Of a stretch of DNA of 64,000 bases, positions 52,884-62,305 are shown piece by piece. The notes under the pieces were generated by a model that worked only from the letters and a program-made list of their open reading frames with translations, did not search any database and had not been told where the DNA came from. This DNA comes from Enterococcus_D entomosocium (GTDB lineage: Bacteria; Bacillota; Bacilli; Lactobacillales; Enterococcaceae): assembly GCF_030441895.1 (NCBI RefSeq), contig NZ_JARJAS010000006.1; one strand, 5' to 3'. A program made the translations under genes and the position numbers. Every line of letters starts with the position of its first letter. Within the stretch, counting starts at the first letter, position 1.

Positions 52884-54398
52884 TTAAGCGAAATCTTGCG
52901 TCTCGCTGATTTTATAGACACTATAATAGATCTTACGTAAATAGTCTAATAGATATTGAGGATTCAATAATTCATCCGTTGCATCTAAAATCAATTCATT
53001 TGGTTTCTTTGATGCCCCATATTGATGGATATTTTCAGTCAGCCATTTACGAATCGGTGAATAATCATCTGAAGCCAACACTTCATCGACATTGATTTCT
53101 TTTTCCATCGCATGCAGTAATTGCGCGGCATACATATACCCTAACGCATAGGATGGGAAGTAACCAAAGCTGGAACCTGACCAATGAACATCTTGTAAGA
53201 TTCCTTCAAGGTCATTCTCTGGACGAATCCCTAAATATTCCTCGTATTTGTCATTCCAGATTTTCGGCAGTTCATCGATCGATACTGTTTCGTTAAAGAT
53301 CATTTTTTCGATCTCGTAACGAATAATGATATGGATTACGTAAGTCAAACTGTCAGCTTCAATACGGATCAAGCTGGCTTTAGAATGCTTCAAAGAATCA
53401 TAGAAGGTGTCAAAAGACACATCATCAAACGAGCCTTCCGCACATTCTTGGAAAAATGGGTATTGCTTGGCCCAGAAATTGCGATTACTGCCGATAATGA
53501 TTTCATTAAAAAGCGATTGAGATTCGTGGATCCCCATAGACGCTCCTTCATGAACCGGTGTTCCTTCGTATTTTTCGTCAATATTTTGCTCGTACATTCC
53601 ATGTCCGGCTTCATGAATTACACCGAATAGTCCCATTGAAAAATCGTTTTCGCTCCAACGAGTAGTCAAACGCACATCGTTGTGATTGATCCCCGTAGCA
53701 AATGGGTGGACCGTATTATCCAAGCGGCCGCGAGAAAAGTCATAGCCTAAGTCGGCAATCACTTTTGAGATAAATTTACGTTGCTGCGCTTCGGTCATCT
53801 TACGTGACAGGATCGAAGTATCTGGTGCTGTTCCTTTTTCAGCCAATTGACGACGAATATCCATGATACCGTCTCTCACTTGTGAGAAAACATTATCCAA
53901 GATCTCAACCGTCATATTTGGTTCGTATTGGTTTAACAACACATCATAGTTTGTCAGCTCATTCTTCTTCCAATAAGGAATCAATTCTTTCGTCAAGCGA
54001 ATATTTTCAGAAAGTGCGTCTTTAAATAAAGAAAAATCTTTTTCTTTACGGGCTTTGAGCCAAGCAGTATGTGCTTTTGACGTTGCTGCGGAAGCCGCCA
54101 TCGCCAACTCATTTGGTACATTTTTTTGCAATTCATACTCTTCTTTGACTAGCTGATAAGCCGCTTTCCCAACTTCTGATAATTCTTCTGGGTGTTTCCC
54201 AAAATAGCTGATTGCTTCTTGGATCGGCTCTCCAATTTTTTTGTCAAAATAGAGGCCATATAAATAGCTGTCAACTTCCGCCCGGTAATCACTGGCTTTT
54301 TCTGGCATCCCCGTTTGATTGTCCCAGCCTAAGATCCCCATTGCTTGTTGTAATAGATCGATTTCTTTTAATTCTTTCAGAAATTCTTGTTCTTTCAT
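52884..54398 (-). CDS. Carboxypeptidase, M32 family (thermostable carboxypeptidase type)
   Basis: A 504-residue zinc metallocarboxypeptidase. The HEAGH motif in GVIHEAGHGMYEQ (about 253-265) provides two zinc ligands and the catalytic Glu, and HESQSLFNE (about 283-291) follows. The DRYT-like segment ITPHPFATGINHNDVRLTTR shows the conserved H-N-D. It releases C-terminal residues from cytoplasmic peptides. Its ATG shares one base with the stop of the methyltransferase gene. Confidence 0.93.
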   Translation of the reverse strand: MKEQEFLKELKEIDLLQQAMGILGWDNQTGMPEKASDYRAEVDSYLYGLYFDKKIGEPIQEAISYFGKHPEELSEVGKAAYQLVKEEYELQKNVPNELAMAASAATSKAHTAWLKARKEKDFSLFKDALSENIRLTKELIPYWKKNELTNYDVLLNQYEPNMTVEILDNVFSQVRDGIMDIRRQLAEKGTAPDTSILSRKMTEAQQRKFISKVIADLGYDFSRGRLDNTVHPFATGINHNDVRLTTRWSENDFSMGLFGVIHEAGHGMYEQNIDEKYEGTPVHEGASMGIHESQSLFNEIIIGSNRNFWAKQYPFFQECAEGSFDDVSFDTFYDSLKHSKASLIRIEADSLTYVIHIIIRYEIEKMIFNETVSIDELPKIWNDKYEEYLGIRPENDLEGILQDVHWSGSSFGYFPSYALGYMYAAQLLHAMEKEINVDEVLASDDYSPIRKWLTENIHQYGASKKPNELILDATDELLNPQYLLDYLRKIYYSVYKISETQDFA

Positions 54399-55558
54399 TA
54401 AGCAAACTCCTTTTTGCGTGGCGGACGTTGTCCCCAGTATTGGAAGAGATCGGTACGAATCGCACCGTTGTATAATTTGCGTTTTTTTGTCGCTTTTTCG
54501 CCGTAATGGGTCTCAAAAGTCAAGTCACTGGTCAAAAAGTATTTACTCCATGTTTTAAGCGGTCGAAACACTTGGCCCATTTCTTGATACAGTCGCTGAA
54601 CAGACTCTTCTTCTCCTAAGCGTTCGCCATAAGGAGGGTTAGCCACAACGACACCATACTCTTTTTCTGTTTTAAAGTCTTTAACAGCTTGTTGTTTGAA
54701 GGTGATCGAGTCTCCTAGACCGATTTCTTCCGCATTCCGGCGGGCGATCTCAATCATTCGACCATTGATATCCGAACCGGTAATATCTAATTCGACATCA
54801 TAATCTGCTGCTTCATCTGCTTCTTTCCGTACTTTTTCAAATACTTCTGCTGGGAACCAATCCCACGTTTCGCAAACAAATTCCCGATTAAATCCAGGGG
54901 CGATATTATGGCCGATCAAAGCTGCTTCAATACACAATGTGCCTGATCCACAAACGGGATCGACAAAAGGCTTGTCTTTGTACCAATTTGTCAGCATCAC
55001 TAAAGCCGCAGCCATGTTTTCTTTCAGAGGTGCGCCCCCTTTTTCTAAACGATAGCCGCGTTTAAACAAACTAGGGCCAGTCGTATCCAATGTGATCATC
55101 GCATGGTCTTTCAATAAAGCGACTTCTAATTGGAAAAAAGCGCCAGTTTCAGTCAGCGGCACACTTGCCGGACGATGATATACTTCTCTTAAGCGATTGA
55201 CGATTGCTTTTTTGGTAATCGCTTGGCAGTCAGGTACACTATACAATTTTGATTTGATTGATTTTCCGGCTACTGGAAATTCAGCGTCTAACGGTAAAAA
55301 GTCTTCCCACGGTAACGCTTTAACTTCTTCAAACAGCTGATCGAAAGTCAATACGTCAAATTCCCCAACGACGATTTTGATACGGTCGGCTGTACGGAGC
55401 CACAAGTTCGCGGTAGCAATGGTCTCCATTGTCCCTTTAAAGCGCGCTCGGCCGTTTTCAACCTCACACTCGATCCCTAAATCCCGTAATTCTTTGCCCA
55501 CTAGTGCTTCTAAACCGCTCGCAGCGGTGGCAATACAATTAAATGTTTTTTCAGTCAT
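54398..55558 (-). CDS. THUMP-domain class I SAM-dependent RNA methyltransferase
   Basis: A 386-residue protein. A THUMP RNA-binding domain lies at about 50-155, and a RlmKL/TrmN-type methyltransferase domain follows: FVDPVCGSGTLCIEAAL (about 193-209) binds SAM and VVANPPYGERLG (about 303-314) is the N-methyltransferase catalytic NPPY motif. The family (YpsC of Bacillus) methylates guanine in 23S rRNA. GAAGGAG precedes the ATG. It lies just upstream of rnpB, which is transcribed toward it. Confidence 0.92.
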   Translation of the reverse strand: MTEKTFNCIATAASGLEALVGKELRDLGIECEVENGRARFKGTMETIATANLWLRTADRIKIVVGEFDVLTFDQLFEEVKALPWEDFLPLDAEFPVAGKSIKSKLYSVPDCQAITKKAIVNRLREVYHRPASVPLTETGAFFQLEVALLKDHAMITLDTTGPSLFKRGYRLEKGGAPLKENMAAALVMLTNWYKDKPFVDPVCGSGTLCIEAALIGHNIAPGFNREFVCETWDWFPAEVFEKVRKEADEAADYDVELDITGSDINGRMIEIARRNAEEIGLGDSITFKQQAVKDFKTEKEYGVVVANPPYGERLGEEESVQRLYQEMGQVFRPLKTWSKYFLTSDLTFETHYGEKATKKRKLYNGAIRTDLFQYWGQRPPRKKEFA

Positions 55559-55578
55559 AACGCTCTCCTTCTTGGTAT

Positions 55579-55602
55579 AAAAAAACCTTCCGTTGCTGGA
55601 AG
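55579..55602 (-). terminator. Terminator after rnpB
   Basis: CCTTCC, loop, GGAAGG, then TTTTTTT on the minus strand. Confidence 0.85.
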
Positions 55603-55610
55603 GATTCCCT

Positions 55611-56000
55611 GATAGGTTGTGATTTTCTATAAGCCATGTTTTGTCCGTATTTTCCTCAGGGAGAAGAAAACACTGGGTAATTATCTATCTGCAATTACTT
55701 GCCTTCTTGCTCCGTTCATTTCCGTGCAAAAAGTGCCCCTACCATTGTTTGGGTTGCTCGCTCGAGGGGTTTACCGCGTTCCACCAAGACGGTTTCCCGG
55801 CTTGCTTCGTCACTGTGGCACTTTCAAGGATACTTTGGCATAGCTTGCACCTTAGCCATTTTTCCTGCCGTTACTTTCTCAAGTACCCTAGCTTATGGTT
55901 TCGCTAGGCACGAACACTACAAGCGTCTCAGCTTGTGCGAGCATGGACTTTCCTCAGCATAATCGAGTTATGCCGCAATTACCCGAAAATCACAACTATC
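55611..56000 (-). ncRNA. rnpB: RNase P RNA, type B
   Basis: Catalytic RNA of RNase P, which trims the 5' ends of tRNA precursors. On the minus strand the conserved GAGGAAAGTCCATGCTCGCAC region follows the 5' end, and AACATGGCTTATAG precedes the 3' end. The ends pair in the P1 helix (GATAG-TTGTGATTTTC with GAAAATCACAA-CTATC). Length about 390 nt, and the Firmicute type B layout. The exact ends are estimated from P1. Six-frame reading frames inside it are spurious. Confidence 0.96.
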
Positions 56001-56009
56001 TTTTCTACA

Positions 56010-56420
56010 TTAGAATTGACGGGTTTTTTCGTTGTCGTCTTCAAAATCAGCATTTGTATAGTTGCTGTTGTATGAAGAAGAACGAGTGACAGGTTCTGAT
56101 TCACGATCAAGCTTTTTGCCAAACACTTCTTTTTCAAGATTAGACAAACGTTTTAAAATATCAAAATTTGTGACTGTTTGGCTTTTCGGTGCTTCTTGTT
56201 GAACACGAGAAGCGATTGCTTGGTTTTTCGACAATTGATCGATTTTCGCTGTCAGACGATCGTTTTCTTCTTGCAGGGCTAAGATCTCTTTATTGTAGCT
56301 TTCGTAGTCTTTAATGATATTATCTAAAAACTCGTCCACTTCCACTGGATCATATCCACGCATTTTTGTTTTGAATTCTTGTTGCAGAATATCTTTTGGA
56401 CTATAAATTAAATTTGCCAT
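56010..56420 (-). CDS. gpsB: Cell division regulator GpsB
   Basis: A 136-residue DivIVA-like coiled-coil protein that positions class A PBPs between septum and lateral wall. It begins with the membrane-binding and PBP-binding head YSPKDIL-QEFKTKMRGYDPVEVDEFLD (about 6-34), then a coiled coil to about 75, a linker, and the short C-terminal domain. Its likely partner, a class A PBP, is encoded 1.3 kb away. GAGG precedes the ATG. rnpB follows at once. Confidence 0.95.
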   Translation of the reverse strand: MANLIYSPKDILQQEFKTKMRGYDPVEVDEFLDNIIKDYESYNKEILALQEENDRLTAKIDQLSKNQAIASRVQQEAPKSQTVTNFDILKRLSNLEKEVFGKKLDRESEPVTRSSSYNSNYTNADFEDDNEKTRQF

Positions 56421-56491
56421 TATTTACACCTCATTGTTTATTCCAAATGGTTTTCACTTTCTAGACCATTCTATCAAAAAATATACGAAAA

Positions 56492-57037
56492 TCAAAGTAA
56501 ATTACTATCAAATGTTGCGTTTTGTAAATCATCCATTGTTATTTGATGAATAAAGTAGGGATTTTGCTCACTATAGGCTTTCGCATCTCTTAAGAAATAA
56601 TTAGGTTTTCCTGGAAATTCGTCATCATATAACACAAGTGCACCTTCAGTATGCTCCAGTAAAAACGCTGTGTGATTTCTTAATTGACTGGGGTCTTGGT
56701 AAGGCTTATGGCTGGTGGCATTGACATAATCGGCAAATGACTTCGCTGTTTGCAGTGCCTGTTGATTCGTTTCGTTCCAATTTTCACCAAACCCTTCAAA
56801 AGGAAAAATAATTCCTAGTTTCAGTTCCGGGTATGTTTGTTTTAATTGTTCAATGGCTTCGGCACACCACAGCTCTGCTCCAAGATTCCCGCTGATCAAG
56901 AGCCATTCTAGCCCTTCTTCGACATAATTGGTCAATGCCGACATTATTACTTTCTTAATAACTGCAATCTTGGGATCTTTTGCTTGAAAGACACCTAATT
57001 CATAATTACGATAGCCAGTAAAGTATAAGGTTTTCAT
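56492..57037 (-). CDS. YpsA-family protein (DUF1273, SLOG superfamily)
   Basis: A 181-residue protein of the YpsA group, which has a Rossmann-type SLOG nucleotide-ligand fold. TGYR at the N-terminus, LISGNLGAELWCAEA (about 47-61) and F-FEGFGENW are recognisable. In Bacillus, YpsA affects cell division, and the gene often lies next to gpsB, as here. The frame opens at 57109; I choose the ATG at 57037 by homology, though the ribosome binding site is weak (ATG at 57052 also possible). Confidence 0.88.
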   Translation of the reverse strand: MKTLYFTGYRNYELGVFQAKDPKIAVIKKVIMSALTNYVEEGLEWLLISGNLGAELWCAEAIEQLKQTYPELKLGIIFPFEGFGENWNETNQQALQTAKSFADYVNATSHKPYQDPSQLRNHTAFLLEHTEGALVLYDDEFPGKPNYFLRDAKAYSEQNPYFIHQITMDDLQNATFDSNLL

Positions 57038-57076
57038 TGTTTCTCTGGTCATCTCTTTTCTTTCCAAACGACTTTT

Positions 57077-57085
57077 TGGTATAAT
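57077..57085 (+). promoter_or_regulatory. Extended -10 promoter of recU
   Basis: TTGGTATAAT with TG one base before TATAAT (57080-57085), 22 bp upstream of the recU start. Confidence 0.6.
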
Positions 57086-57107
57086 GTTGCCTAGGAGTGT
57101 GAACAAC

Positions 57108-57746
57108 ATGGTTATTCGTTACCCGAATGGACAATCTACTACCTATGATGACGGCAAAAAACAAAAAATGCAAGAAAAACTAATAAAGCCAAAAACGTAT
57201 GCCAATCGTGGGATGCGTTTTGAAGAAGCGATCAATGAAAGCAACCTTTATTATTTAAATCGCAAACTTGCGGTCATTCATAAGAAACCGACACCAGTTC
57301 AAATCGTCAAGGTAGATTATCCGAGAAGAAGCGCCGCCGTAATTAAAGAAGCCTACTTTCGAGAGGCCTCTACCACCGATTACAATGGGGTTTATCAAGG
57401 GCAATATATCGACTTTGAAGCGAAAGAGACTCAAAACAAAACGTCATTTCCCTTTAAAAATTTTCATCCACACCAAATCAAGCATATGGAAGACTGTTTG
57501 GAACAAGCGGGATTATGTTTTGTTCTTTTATGGTTTTCTAGTCTACAACGCTGCTTTTTTCTAGATAGCAAGTGCTTAGTTTCTCAGTGGCACCTGCAAA
57601 AGGAAACTGGAAAAAAATCAATGACGTTGGCCTATATCGAAACCAATGGGATCGAAATCATCCCCACTATTGCGCCGCGTATTCCCTATTTAAAAGCAGT
57701 TGATCAATTTTTAACGATGAAGGAGAATGATGAGTATGGCAAATGA
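57108..57746 (+). CDS. recU: Holliday junction resolvase RecU
   Basis: Cuts four-way junctions in recombination and repair. The 212-residue protein starts MVIRYPNGQ and has the conserved N-terminal NRGM-FE--IN--N motif (about 43-55), then V-YP-RS------AYF-E-STTDYNGVYQGQYIDFEAKET (in pieces), which carries the D-E-K nuclease residues. TAGGAG is ten bases before the ATG at 57108; the frame opens earlier but without support. The recU-pbp1 pair is conserved in Firmicutes. Confidence 0.96.
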   Translation: MVIRYPNGQSTTYDDGKKQKMQEKLIKPKTYANRGMRFEEAINESNLYYLNRKLAVIHKKPTPVQIVKVDYPRRSAAVIKEAYFREASTTDYNGVYQGQYIDFEAKETQNKTSFPFKNFHPHQIKHMEDCLEQAGLCFVLLWFSSLQRCFFLDSKCLVSQWHLQKETGKKSMTLAYIETNGIEIIPTIAPRIPYLKAVDQFLTMKENDEYGK

Positions 57747-60057
57747 ATCACAATCGAGGACCTCTCGGCATGATTCTAAGAAAGGCACTGCTAAAAAAGC
57801 ACCAAAGCCCCCTAAAGCCAAAGGCAAACGAAGTATTGGGAGTATTCTTTTAAAAGTGTTTATGGGCCTATTTTTCTTAGGCTGTATCGGGATTTTATCA
57901 GGAATGGGGCTGTTTTGGTGGTACGCCAAAGATGCACCAGCACTTGATGAAACACGTTTGGATTCGACTGTTTCTTCGCGCTTTTATGCCTCCAACGGTG
58001 AATTGATCACTGAATTCGGAAGTGAAACGAGAGAAAAAATCACCGCAAGTGAGATTCCCCAACTGCTGGAAGATGCGATCGTCTCTGTCGAAGATCGTCG
58101 GTTCTATCAGCATATCGGGGTCGATCCGATCCGAATCGTTGGTTCTGCATTATCCAATGCCACAACCGGCGGTATGCAAGGCGGAAGTACGTTGACTCAG
58201 CAATTGATCAAGCTGTCCTTCTTTTCTACCAGCGCCGAAGATCAAACGTTACGAAGAAAAGCACAAGAAGCTTGGATGGCGGTTCGGCTTGAACAAACCA
58301 AATCAAAGCAGGAAATTTTGACTTACTATATTAATAAGGTATATATGTCCAACGGGGTTTATGGAATGCAAACAGCTGCTATGAAGTTTTACGGCAAACC
58401 TTTGGCTGAACTAGACCTAGCGCAAACCGCTTTGATTGCTGGTTTACCAAATGCCCCTTCTGCGTTTGATCCTTTCGCTCATCCTGATAATGCGAAAAGT
58501 CGTCGAGATGTGGTTTTAGGCGCAATGCTTGAAAACGAGAAAATCACGCAAGCGGAATATGATGCGGCCGTTGCCGAAGATATTCAAGAAGGATTGCAAG
58601 AAAACCCGCGAGAAAACCAAGAGTGGAAATACTTTGATAATTACTTCAACGAAGTGATCGCAGAAGTTAAAGAAAAAACCGGCAAAGATGTTTATACCGA
58701 TGGCTTAGATATTTACACCAATGTCGATATCGATGCGCAAAAACGGTTATATGACATCGTCAACAGCGATGATTATGTTAATTATCCAGACGATAAGATG
58801 CAGGTTGCCGCTACTTTAGTTGATGTCAATACGGGCAAAGTCACGGCTCAAATTGGTGCCCGTAATGTTGATGACGTTCTCGCAAACAACCTGGCTGTCA
58901 ACGTCGCTCGGGACTTTGGATCGACCGTTAAACCGATCACAGACTACGGCCCTGCCTTCCAATTTCTACAAGACTCTACCGGTAGAATGATTTTAGATGA
59001 ACCTTATACTTATAAAGGAACCGATATTCCTGTGTACAACTGGGATCGCCAATATATGGGCAATATCACGCTTCGAACTGCTTTAGCAGAATCCAGAAAT
59101 GTACCAGCAGTGAAATTGTTTGATGAAGTTGGAGCGGATAATATCGCCGACTTTCTTAGCGGGTTGGGTATCGAATACCACACGATTACTCAATCTAATG
59201 CGATTTCTAGCAATACGGATAAATTAGATGGCACAAAATATGGGATCTCCAGCCTGAAAATGGCCGCTGCTTATGCTGCGTTTTCAAACGGTGGAACCTA
59301 TTATGAACCTCAGTACGTCAACAAAATCGTCATGCAAGATGGGACCGAAGATGAAGAATCCTTTAAAGTTGATGGTCAAGAAGCAATGGATGATACGACG
59401 GCTTATATGGTGACCGATATTTTGAAAGATGTTATTTCTGTCGGTACTGGGACCAATGCGCAAATCGATGGGTTATACCAAGCAGGGAAAACGGGAACTT
59501 CTAATTACACCGATGACCAGCTAGCACAACTGGATACATCAAACGGTGCTTATCCGGATATTACTTTTGCCGGCTATACTCCCTCCTATTCATTGGCGGT
59601 ATGGACCGGATACAACGACAAAATGACACCGATCACTGATAGCAGTACCCATGTGGCTTCAGATGTCTATCGTGAATTGATGCGCTATGTTTCTGCTTCT
59701 GTAGAAAACACGGACTGGACAATGCCAGATGGACTGACACGGATCGGAAGAGAGCTTTATCTTGAAGGGACATACACGCAGCCAAGCTATTCAGCACCAA
59801 GTTCGTCCAGCAGTAGTTCGTACGTTGAACCGACGACACCTTCTACAGAAAGTAGTGAAGCAACACCATCAAGTACAACAGAATCATCAAGCGAAGTGAC
59901 ACCCCCAGCGACAACACCTGATGAGGATGATTCATCTTCGGTCGTTACACCTCCTGCTTCTAGTCAGGATCCTGGCTCAACAACGCCTTCCAGCAGTGAA
60001 GAAAATCCTTCCTCACCGCCGGATCCACCAGAACCAAATGATGGTAACTCCGAATAA
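57736..60057 (+). CDS. pbp1A: Class A penicillin-binding protein (PBP1A type)
   Basis: Bifunctional peptidoglycan synthase. The 773-residue protein has a basic cytoplasmic tail, a membrane helix (about 37-60), a glycosyltransferase domain (VEDRRFYQHIGVD about 118-130; GGSTLTQQLIK about 152-162) and a transpeptidase domain with GSTVK (about 400), SRN and KTGTS (about 593). The last 100 residues are Ser/Thr/Pro-rich and probably disordered in the wall. AAGGAG spacing favours the third of three in-frame ATGs. It overlaps the end of recU by 11 bp. Confidence 0.95.
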   Translation: MANESQSRTSRHDSKKGTAKKAPKPPKAKGKRSIGSILLKVFMGLFFLGCIGILSGMGLFWWYAKDAPALDETRLDSTVSSRFYASNGELITEFGSETREKITASEIPQLLEDAIVSVEDRRFYQHIGVDPIRIVGSALSNATTGGMQGGSTLTQQLIKLSFFSTSAEDQTLRRKAQEAWMAVRLEQTKSKQEILTYYINKVYMSNGVYGMQTAAMKFYGKPLAELDLAQTALIAGLPNAPSAFDPFAHPDNAKSRRDVVLGAMLENEKITQAEYDAAVAEDIQEGLQENPRENQEWKYFDNYFNEVIAEVKEKTGKDVYTDGLDIYTNVDIDAQKRLYDIVNSDDYVNYPDDKMQVAATLVDVNTGKVTAQIGARNVDDVLANNLAVNVARDFGSTVKPITDYGPAFQFLQDSTGRMILDEPYTYKGTDIPVYNWDRQYMGNITLRTALAESRNVPAVKLFDEVGADNIADFLSGLGIEYHTITQSNAISSNTDKLDGTKYGISSLKMAAAYAAFSNGGTYYEPQYVNKIVMQDGTEDEESFKVDGQEAMDDTTAYMVTDILKDVISVGTGTNAQIDGLYQAGKTGTSNYTDDQLAQLDTSNGAYPDITFAGYTPSYSLAVWTGYNDKMTPITDSSTHVASDVYRELMRYVSASVENTDWTMPDGLTRIGRELYLEGTYTQPSYSAPSSSSSSSYVEPTTPSTESSEATPSSTTESSSEVTPPATTPDEDDSSSVVTPPASSQDPGSTTPSSSEENPSSPPDPPEPNDGNSE

Positions 60058-60070
60058 CTGAGAATAGTGA

Positions 60071-60108
60071 AAAACAGTAGATCAGATTTTGATCTACTGT
60101 TTTTTTTA
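60071..60108. terminator. Bidirectional terminator between the PBP gene and the coiled-coil gene
   Basis: AAAACAGTAGATCA, loop, TGATCTACTGTTTTTTTT. It serves both convergent genes. Confidence 0.88.
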
Positions 60109-60133
60109 CTAACGACCATATAAATGTAGAAGC

Positions 60134-61333
60134 TTACTTTTCAAGCTCTTCAAAAAGCAATTTTTTATCTGAAAGCTGATAAACTTGATTATGCAGATCG
60201 TCAAACAAATGAATCACATTTTCTTTTGTCTCGTTCACTTCAAAAAGAATCTCCTTGGCACGATCATGAATGCCATCGATTCGCATTTCTGTCGTACGGA
60301 TCATTCGTTCAGATTCGATCTTCGCTTCTTGAATCGTGCGATTTGCTTTTCTTCTAGCAAAGACTAAAACCTCACTGATTTCTGTTTGGAACTGCTCGTT
60401 TTCGATTTGTAGGGTTGCATTTTCTTCCCTTAGTGCTTCGATCTTCGCCTGAAGCTCTGCGACTTCTTCATTTGATTCGCTAGCTGAAACTTTTGCTGCA
60501 AGCTCTTCTTTTTCTGCCAATTGCTGTTTCAAATCAGCAATTACTTCTTGCAACTGCTGGATTTCTTGCCGCTTCAACGTCCATTCAGCGCGTTCCTTTT
60601 CGTAATTTTGTTTCTCTTTTTGCTCTTTTTCTTGCTGAACAGCTAACTTAGCTTCTAATTGCTGGATCTTTGCTTCAAGTTTTTCTGTATCTACTTTTGT
60701 AAGCTGTTCTTCTAGGTCTTTGACTTTCTTATTCGCTTCTACTAGCGAAGCTTTTAATTCTTTTGCCTCTGCTTCTTGTTGAGCCACTACCTTCTGCTGT
60801 TTTTTTAACTGCTTTTTTTCTTCCTGTAGTTGCTCATTTTCTAAAATCAATTCTTTAATTTCAAAAGATAAATTTTCAATCATATGATCCTTTTCTTGTT
60901 CTTCTGACTCTTGCTTATGTGTCTGGTTTATACTCAATTCTTTCTCCATACGTTCTCCTTTGTCTTCAACGAGTTGACTATCTTTGGCGTGGTTATCACG
61001 GTTCCCAGAGGATTTTTGCTGCACTGCTATCTTTTTGACACTTTGATCTGTCTGTTGATCAACAGACACTCTTTGCTGAGAAATCGGTTTTGCTAAAGTC
61101 TGTGCGACAGGTTTCGCTGTTTCTTTCTGGGTTTTAGGGGGTTCATTGTCCGCTTGTCGATTGGTTCCTTTCTCTTTTTTTTCAGGCGTAGCCTTTGCGA
61201 ACCCTTGATCCTCAATGATTCCCTCTTCTTGATTTGTCTCCTCAAATTCATTCAACTCTTCTATGGATAATTGATTTACTTCATCCATTAGCTTTTGGAC
61301 AGAAAACAAACCTTTGTTTTTCTTTTTCATCAT
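60134..61333 (-). CDS. Large coiled-coil protein of the envelope cluster
   Basis: A 399-residue soluble protein. Residues 1-120 are charged, low-complexity and probably disordered. Residues 125-320 form one long coiled coil, rich in Gln, Glu and Lys. The C-terminal segment (about 321-399, SEVLVFARRKANRTIQEAKIES) resembles the end of DivIVA-type proteins. It may scaffold at the membrane. The ATG shares a base with the stop codon of the gene upstream, and its own ribosome binding site is weak, so translation is probably coupled. Confidence 0.78.
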   Translation of the reverse strand: MMKKKNKGLFSVQKLMDEVNQLSIEELNEFEETNQEEGIIEDQGFAKATPEKKEKGTNRQADNEPPKTQKETAKPVAQTLAKPISQQRVSVDQQTDQSVKKIAVQQKSSGNRDNHAKDSQLVEDKGERMEKELSINQTHKQESEEQEKDHMIENLSFEIKELILENEQLQEEKKQLKKQQKVVAQQEAEAKELKASLVEANKKVKDLEEQLTKVDTEKLEAKIQQLEAKLAVQQEKEQKEKQNYEKERAEWTLKRQEIQQLQEVIADLKQQLAEKEELAAKVSASESNEEVAELQAKIEALREENATLQIENEQFQTEISEVLVFARRKANRTIQEAKIESERMIRTTEMRIDGIHDRAKEILFEVNETKENVIHLFDDLHNQVYQLSDKKLLFEELEK

Positions 61334-62184
61334 TAATTTTTCACACTGCCTTTTTGTTCATTTGTATTGACCGTTTCACTTTGATCCGTTCGAGGAGTAT
61401 AGGATATGCTTTCGCTCCCCTCGTTATTAGCTACTTCTTGAGCGTCAGTGTTTGGAAAGCTGCGTTCTAAAAGGGTCCAAACTCCATTCTCGTCACGAAT
61501 GATCGTCTGCTCAAAGGACTGATCAGAATCCTTGGAAAATTGAACAGAGAAGGTTCCTTGGGTGATCAAGGGAACGTTCTGCATATCATGTAGTAGACGA
61601 GAAAAATTTTCTTCCCATCCGTTTAAGTCATCAATTGATGGTAATTTGCTAGATAGAACAATCGAGATTTCTTGCAAGGGCTGATCAACAAAAATCATCG
61701 CTACGGTGCGACCTAGATATGGTGATAACTGATAGGCCAACTCATATTCAGCTGCAAACTGTGCTTCACGATCATTGGATACGAGTAAATGCTCCCAATC
61801 AATCGCTTCAAAAGCAAAGCCGTTCTCAGGATAAGCAAAAATCGGCATACGCATCCATTCCGTTTGCTCAGTTCTTAGCGCGAAGACTTCCTCTTTCAAT
61901 TGACTAGTTTCTTCTTGCAGCCTTTGCAAATGAATGCCGCCTGTCAGTTGAAAAACTGTTAATAGCAAGACACTTACGATTATGGCACTACTGCAGCCCA
62001 ATACAATTAGCAAGTGCCCACTACGCAGGTTGTGCTTAAATAAACGCAGTTTCCTTTTGGCTAAAGCATCTGACGACAGCTGCTTTTCAACTTTTCTTAA
62101 TAAATATTCTCGATACAGTCGCCAACCGATGATACTACCTGCTCCAATGGCAAGCAGTATCATCCCAATATAAATAAAAATCAC
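61333..62184 (-). CDS. Hypothetical membrane protein of the envelope cluster
   Basis: A 283-residue protein I do not recognise. It has two N-terminal hydrophobic helices (about 2-22 and 57-79), with a basic loop between them, then a short coiled coil (LQRLQEETSQLKEEVFAL) and an extracellular domain (about 105-245). The start is GTG at 62184, overlapping the stop codon of the 31-codon ORF (GTGA). Confidence 0.75.
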   Translation of the reverse strand: MIFIYIGMILLAIGAGSIIGWRLYREYLLRKVEKQLSSDALAKRKLRLFKHNLRSGHLLIVLGCSSAIIVSVLLLTVFQLTGGIHLQRLQEETSQLKEEVFALRTEQTEWMRMPIFAYPENGFAFEAIDWEHLLVSNDREAQFAAEYELAYQLSPYLGRTVAMIFVDQPLQEISIVLSSKLPSIDDLNGWEENFSRLLHDMQNVPLITQGTFSVQFSKDSDQSFEQTIIRDENGVWTLLERSFPNTDAQEVANNEGSESISYTPRTDQSETVNTNEQKGSVKN

Positions 62185-62276
62185 AGTCTCTTCCTTCCAT
62201 CAAAACTAAAATTCGTTTTATTCATCCCTTTTGATACAAACTTAGTCTCGTTGATATGTTGCAAGAAATGAATCAT
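62181..62276 (-). CDS. Small ORF of 31 codons between lepB and the membrane-protein gene
   Basis: ATG at 62276 preceded by AAAGGAGG with a 6-base gap, one of the best ribosome binding sites in this window. The peptide starts MIHFLQHINETKF and ends FSFDGRKRL, is basic, and has no membrane segment. Its TGA overlaps the GTG start of the next gene by 4 bp, a coupling seen between real genes here. It may be a functional microprotein or only a translational coupler. It is too short for automated gene calling. Confidence 0.55.
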   Translation of the reverse strand: MIHFLQHINETKFVSKGMNKTNFSFDGRKRL

Positions 62277-62305
62277 CGCAAGCCTCCTTTCAAGAAGCTG
62301 ATGTG

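Noticed and set aside
55619..56089. Several plus-strand open frames of 64-88 codons
   Set aside because: They lie over the RNase P RNA gene on the opposite strand, and the RNA's conserved core explains the sequence.
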